From contig JAFWHP010000012.1 of NCBI GenBank assembly GCA_017515125.1, forward strand, positions 1-7,676: 7,676 nt of DNA. The letters run 5' to 3'. Made by a program: the position numbers and the translations under genes. A model generated the notes under the pieces. That model was not told the DNA's origin and ran no database searches. It was given only the letters and a program-made list of their open reading frames with translations. Below are positions 4,493 through 7,676 of the stretch, piece by piece; position 1 is the stretch's first letter; each line of letters opens with the position of its first letter. Source of the DNA: Candidatus Saccharimonadota bacterium (GTDB taxonomy: Bacteria; Patescibacteriota; Saccharimonadia; Saccharimonadales; Saccharimonadaceae).

Positions 4493-5764
4493 CTAAAATT
4501 TCAGTTTAGCATCAAGCTTAGTAATCATTGCTTTCTCCACCGACGATACTGCCGCAAACCCCTTTACTCCATCATAAATAAATTCCCGCGCCAACTTAAT
4601 CAGCAAATCTCGACTTACCGATTCAATTAACTTTGGAATCGCATCATATTTGACTACTTTCTGATTAGTAAAATATCCCTCCGCATAAAAATCCGCAATC
4701 TGCGCCGGAGTCTGCGCCTCCATTTGGTACCGACCCAAAGCATACGATTTTGCTGCCTCAAAATCCTGCTCCAAAACCTCCCCCGAAATCACTTTAAGCA
4801 GCTCATCATGAATCAAATCAAACAAAGCTTTCGCATTTTCCTCATTTACCTCTCCATCAAAATCCCAGTACGAACTATGCGCATTCGCCGCTACCGACGA
4901 CCCAACACCATAGACTAATCCTAATCGTCTTGCCGTTCCAAATATTTTCGAACTGGTCGTCCCCGTCAAAATATGATTCAAACAGTTCATCCCTAAAACT
5001 TCTACCGGCAAAAGCTGTCTTGGTAGCACAAACGAAAACCCAAAAGTAATATTAGAGGCATCTTTTCTCCGAATCGCCACTGCAGCCCCGTCTTTATATT
5101 TCGTTATCGGCACTTCAAACGCTTTACCCTCCTCTAACCCCCAATCATTTAGCATATCTATAATCCGACGTTTTCGTCCCTTTAAATTGCCCGCAATAAT
5201 AAACAACATGTTTTTCGCAGTGTGTGTACGACGATAATGCTCGCGAATATCTCTCAAATCAATATTCCGAATAGTTTCCAATCGTTCCGGCAAAGACAAA
5301 ATGTCCTCGCCCACCGCCTGCTGTACCCTCGGCCACAAAAGCCGATAATAGTCGTTCATATAACCAGTCAATTCCGATCGAATGTTGGCTTTCTCAGATT
5401 TCAGCTCCACCTCGTTAAACCTTGGTTCAACAATCGATACTCGCTGGAGCTCCATAATCCGCTCCCACTCAAAATCTGCACATTCCGTTTCGTAACACAC
5501 CGATATGTCCGACGTCCAAGCATTATGATATGCTCCATTTTTCGTAAATTCCGCTTCAAAAGCCTGCTCGTCTTTATACTTGGCGTTCGCACCAAAAGCC
5601 AAATGTTCTACGACGTGCGGTATTTCGTATACGTACTTATTATGCGCATAAATCATTCCCGCCCGAAACTGCACTCTTGTCGACATTACACTTGCCCCCG
5701 GCACATCCACTAACACCCCACGTGCCCCATTTCTTAGCACGACCTCTTCTACTGTATGCTTCAT
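4493..5764 (-). CDS. M16 family zinc metallopeptidase
   Basis: 423 residues, the size of a single-chain M16B-type peptidase (two similar halves, acting as a homodimer or paired with a partner). Seen: inverted zinc motif HVVEH (50-54; His50 and His54 bind zinc, Glu53 is the catalytic base); third ligand most likely Glu131 in IRSELT, 77 residues after the second His as in the family; FAEGY-like and ARRLGLVYGVGSSV (about 286-299) features of the C-terminal half. No signal peptide or membrane segment, so it is probably cytoplasmic. It starts 14 bases after the secA stops with only a weak AGG upstream, so it is likely co-transcribed with and coupled to secA. Peptide clearance linked to export is an inference from this position; substrates are unknown. 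No second M16 gene is seen beside it, although such genes often occur in pairs. Confidence 0.88.
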   Translation of the reverse strand: MKHTVEEVVLRNGARGVLVDVPGASVMSTRVQFRAGMIYAHNKYVYEIPHVVEHLAFGANAKYKDEQAFEAEFTKNGAYHNAWTSDISVCYETECADFEWERIMELQRVSIVEPRFNEVELKSEKANIRSELTGYMNDYYRLLWPRVQQAVGEDILSLPERLETIRNIDLRDIREHYRRTHTAKNMLFIIAGNLKGRKRRIIDMLNDWGLEEGKAFEVPITKYKDGAAVAIRRKDASNITFGFSFVLPRQLLPVEVLGMNCLNHILTGTTSSKIFGTARRLGLVYGVGSSVAANAHSSYWDFDGEVNEENAKALFDLIHDELLKVISGEVLEQDFEAAKSYALGRYQMEAQTPAQIADFYAEGYFTNQKVVKYDAIPKLIESVSRDLLIKLAREFIYDGVKGFAAVSSVEKAMITKLDAKLKF

Positions 5765-5777
5765 AAGAAAAGGCCTA

Positions 5778-7676
5778 CTACTTCCGTTTCGATTTCTTTC
5801 GTTTAGATTTATTCTTTTTCACTGGCGCATGTTTTCTAGGAGTATCTTTTCCATCTTTCTTCTTAAACTCATCATCCATATTCCTGTCGCCAGCTGATAT
5901 TTCATTCACACCTTTCTCAACTTGCCCCTCCGCCATCTTTGTCAATTCCGACTCGTATTCCTCCCCATCAATCGCATTATCTGCCGCTGCTTCCGAAGGC
6001 GTAATCGTGAGGAGTATCTTCAAAACTTCCTCGCGCAAATTACGCTGCAATCCATCAAACAGCTTCTGCGACTCCGACCGATACTCTACCAGCGGGTCCC
6101 GTTGCCCCACCGAACGCCAATGAATCCCCTCACGTAAATGCTGCATATTCTCAAGATGTTGCATCCAAAGCGTATCTAGTACCTTCAGGTACACTTCTCG
6201 CTCCACTTTTCGCATCACATCTGCGCCAAATTTCTCTTCTTGCTTTTCGTAAGCCTCTTTTACCGCCTCTAGCGCATGCTTTTCTCGATCTTTTTCTTTG
6301 CGCATTACCCCGATTCCATGAATTAAATCATCATCAAGGTCAAACACTGCTTTAAATTCTTCATCAAATTTCTTATTTACTCTCGACGAAAACTCCGTCA
6401 ACGTCTTGACTTCTTCACGAACCAGCCGCTTTATCTCCGGCTCAATATCCTCTCCCATCAAAATCTTTCGTCGCATCATATAAACCACTTTACGATGACG
6501 ATTAATCACATTGTCGTATTGCACCACATTCTTCCGCGAGTCAAAGTTAAATCCTTCAATTCTCCTCTGCGCTGCCTCCAAAGTTTTCGAAATCGACTTC
6601 GTTTGAATCGGCACATCATCCGGTACTCCGAGTCTTGTCATTAACATCTTCACTCTGTCACCCTGGAAAATACGCATCAAATCATCCTCGCAAGACACGA
6701 AGAACTGTGTCGTCCCAGGATCGCCTTGTCGTCCGCCACGACCTCTGAGCTGGTTATCTACCCTCCTCGAATCATGCCGCTCTGACCCAATTACGACTAA
6801 TCCCCCCAATTCCTTCACCCCTTCACCTAGCTTAATATCCGTACCTCGCCCTGCCATATTTGTGGCAAGCGTAATCGCGCCCTTCTCCCCCGCTCGCGCC
6901 ACAATCGCCGCCTCACGCTCATTATTCTTCGCATTCAAAATCTCATATGGCAATCCATACCGATCCAAATATCTTGCAATCTCTTCATTATTTGCAATCG
7001 ACCCCGACCCCACAAGTACCGGCTGTCCTTTCTCATGATATTTTTTAATCTCCTCAGCAATCGCTTTCAGTTTTCCAGCCTTTGTTTTATAGATTAAATC
7101 ATCCTTATCCACTCTCTGAATAGGTCGGTTCGGTGGAATTTGAATTACGTCTAGCGCATAAATCTGCTGAAACTCTTCTGCCTCCGTAAATGCCGTCCCC
7201 GTCATCCCAGATAATTTTTTATAAAGTCGGAAGAAGTTTTGGAACGAAATCGTCGCGAGCGTCATCGACTCCTGCTTTACTGCCACGCCCTCCTTCGCCT
7301 CGATCGCCTGATGCAAACCTTCATTATATCGACGCCCCTGCATCAAACGACCAGTATGTTCATCCACAATCACGACCTCCCCCGAATTCGTCACCACATA
7401 ATCCTTATCGCGTTTAAATACAATCTCCGCCTTAATCGCCTGTTCTAGATGATACACTAGCGGCGTATGTTTCGTCGAATACAGATTATCTACGCCCAAA
7501 ATCTCCTGCACCTTCTCTATCCCCTTATCGGTCAGCGTAACCGAACGCCTCTTTTCGTCAAATATGTAATCATCCGCCGTAAGTCTAGCCGCTACCTTCG
7601 CAAACTGATAATACTGTTCGGGATTATCTCCCGCCGGCGCCGAAATAATCAGCGGCGTCCTCGCCTCATCAATCAA
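5778..7676 (-). CDS. secA: Protein translocase ATPase SecA, partial (N-terminal part off window)
   Basis: Motor that pushes unfolded proteins through SecYEG. The window holds the C-terminal 633 codons. The edge falls at LIDEARTPLI, so by comparison with E. coli SecA roughly 215 N-terminal residues, with the Walker A motif, are missing. The apparent first codon at the edge (TTG, Leu) is internal. Seen (window numbering): preprotein cross-linking region (about 10-150) with VDEHTGRLMQGRRYNEG; FFRLYKKLSGMTGTA (148-162); NBD2 with VLVGSGSI (220-227), LNAKNNE, ATNMAGRGTD (271-280) and VDNQLRGRGGRQGDPG (306-321); then the scaffold and wing domains with NFDSRKNVVQYDNV, and HLENMQHLREGI...GQRDPLVEY. 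RGGRQGD replaces the usual RSGRQGD, and NAKNNE the usual NAKxHE. There is no Cys-rich zinc tail; the end is a run of Lys/Arg. It finishes with tandem TAG TAG codons (5780-5775). Confidence 0.95.
   Translation of the reverse strand: MIDEARTPLIISAPAGDNPEQYYQFAKVAARLTADDYIFDEKRRSVTLTDKGIEKVQEILGVDNLYSTKHTPLVYHLEQAIKAEIVFKRDKDYVVTNSGEVVIVDEHTGRLMQGRRYNEGLHQAIEAKEGVAVKQESMTLATISFQNFFRLYKKLSGMTGTAFTEAEEFQQIYALDVIQIPPNRPIQRVDKDDLIYKTKAGKLKAIAEEIKKYHEKGQPVLVGSGSIANNEEIARYLDRYGLPYEILNAKNNEREAAIVARAGEKGAITLATNMAGRGTDIKLGEGVKELGGLVVIGSERHDSRRVDNQLRGRGGRQGDPGTTQFFVSCEDDLMRIFQGDRVKMLMTRLGVPDDVPIQTKSISKTLEAAQRRIEGFNFDSRKNVVQYDNVINRHRKVVYMMRRKILMGEDIEPEIKRLVREEVKTLTEFSSRVNKKFDEEFKAVFDLDDDLIHGIGVMRKEKDREKHALEAVKEAYEKQEEKFGADVMRKVEREVYLKVLDTLWMQHLENMQHLREGIHWRSVGQRDPLVEYRSESQKLFDGLQRNLREEVLKILLTITPSEAAADNAIDGEEYESELTKMAEGQVEKGVNEISAGDRNMDDEFKKKDGKDTPRKHAPVKKNKSKRKKSKRK

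Noticed and set aside
5222..5713. 163-codon plus-strand frame opposite the M16 gene
   Set aside because: Mirror of the zinc-peptidase reading frame, with no domain pattern or ribosome site.
1..7676. CRISPR array, tRNA or rRNA genes
   Set aside because: No regularly spaced repeats, cloverleaf arms or rRNA-like blocks were seen on either strand. The only match to rRNA is the short anti-Shine-Dalgarno complement at 2134-2143.

Overview
The window most likely comes from a Patescibacteria/CPR bacterium, with Candidatus Saccharibacteria (TM7) my best guess. That call is inference. It rests on a TrbC/VirB2-like two-helix membrane module carrying a Gly/Ser linker and a cysteine hydrolase, a MurD whose ATP loop reads TKGKGTT, a SecA that ends in a Lys/Arg tail instead of a zinc motif, and -10 boxes placed almost on top of start codons. 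The standard bacterial code fits: TGA, TAG and TAA all act as stops.

Layout. (1) Positions 1-1570, minus strand: a two-gene surface unit. A TrbC-like/NlpC-P60-like exported protein is followed after 3 bases by a single-pass membrane protein with a PEGA-like outer domain, which runs off the left edge. (2) 1571-1783: a divergent control region. Overlapping TATAAT boxes abut the minus-strand gene. Two extended -10 boxes face right and lead into a 5' leader with a strong hairpin. (3) 1784-2038, plus: an 84-residue protein of unknown function, closed by a strong intrinsic terminator. (4) 2077-2293: a structured intergenic region. A 12-bp inverted repeat encloses a 25-codon ORF with a near-perfect Shine-Dalgarno sequence and two perfect hairpins. 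A near-consensus promoter points the opposite way. (5) 2294-4479, plus: dus (tRNA-dihydrouridine synthase) and murD overlapping by ATGA, with an extended -10 box inside the end of dus placed to make a leaderless murD mRNA. (6) 4493-7676, minus: secA (5' part outside the window) followed by an M16 metallopeptidase gene. It converges on murD with 13 bases between stops and no visible terminator.

Working together: secA/M16 and the surface unit are export and cell-envelope functions. SecA is expected to be the motor that exports the NlpC/P60-like protein. MurD makes a cytoplasmic peptidoglycan precursor and Dus modifies tRNA. The plus strand is C-rich throughout, whichever strand is coding. This suggests the minus strand is the replication leading strand, so secA, the M16 gene and the surface unit run with the fork while dus-murD run against it.

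The most unusual parts are the structured 2077-2293 region, the TrbC/GS-linker/NlpC fusion and the recurring leaderless-type promoter architecture.
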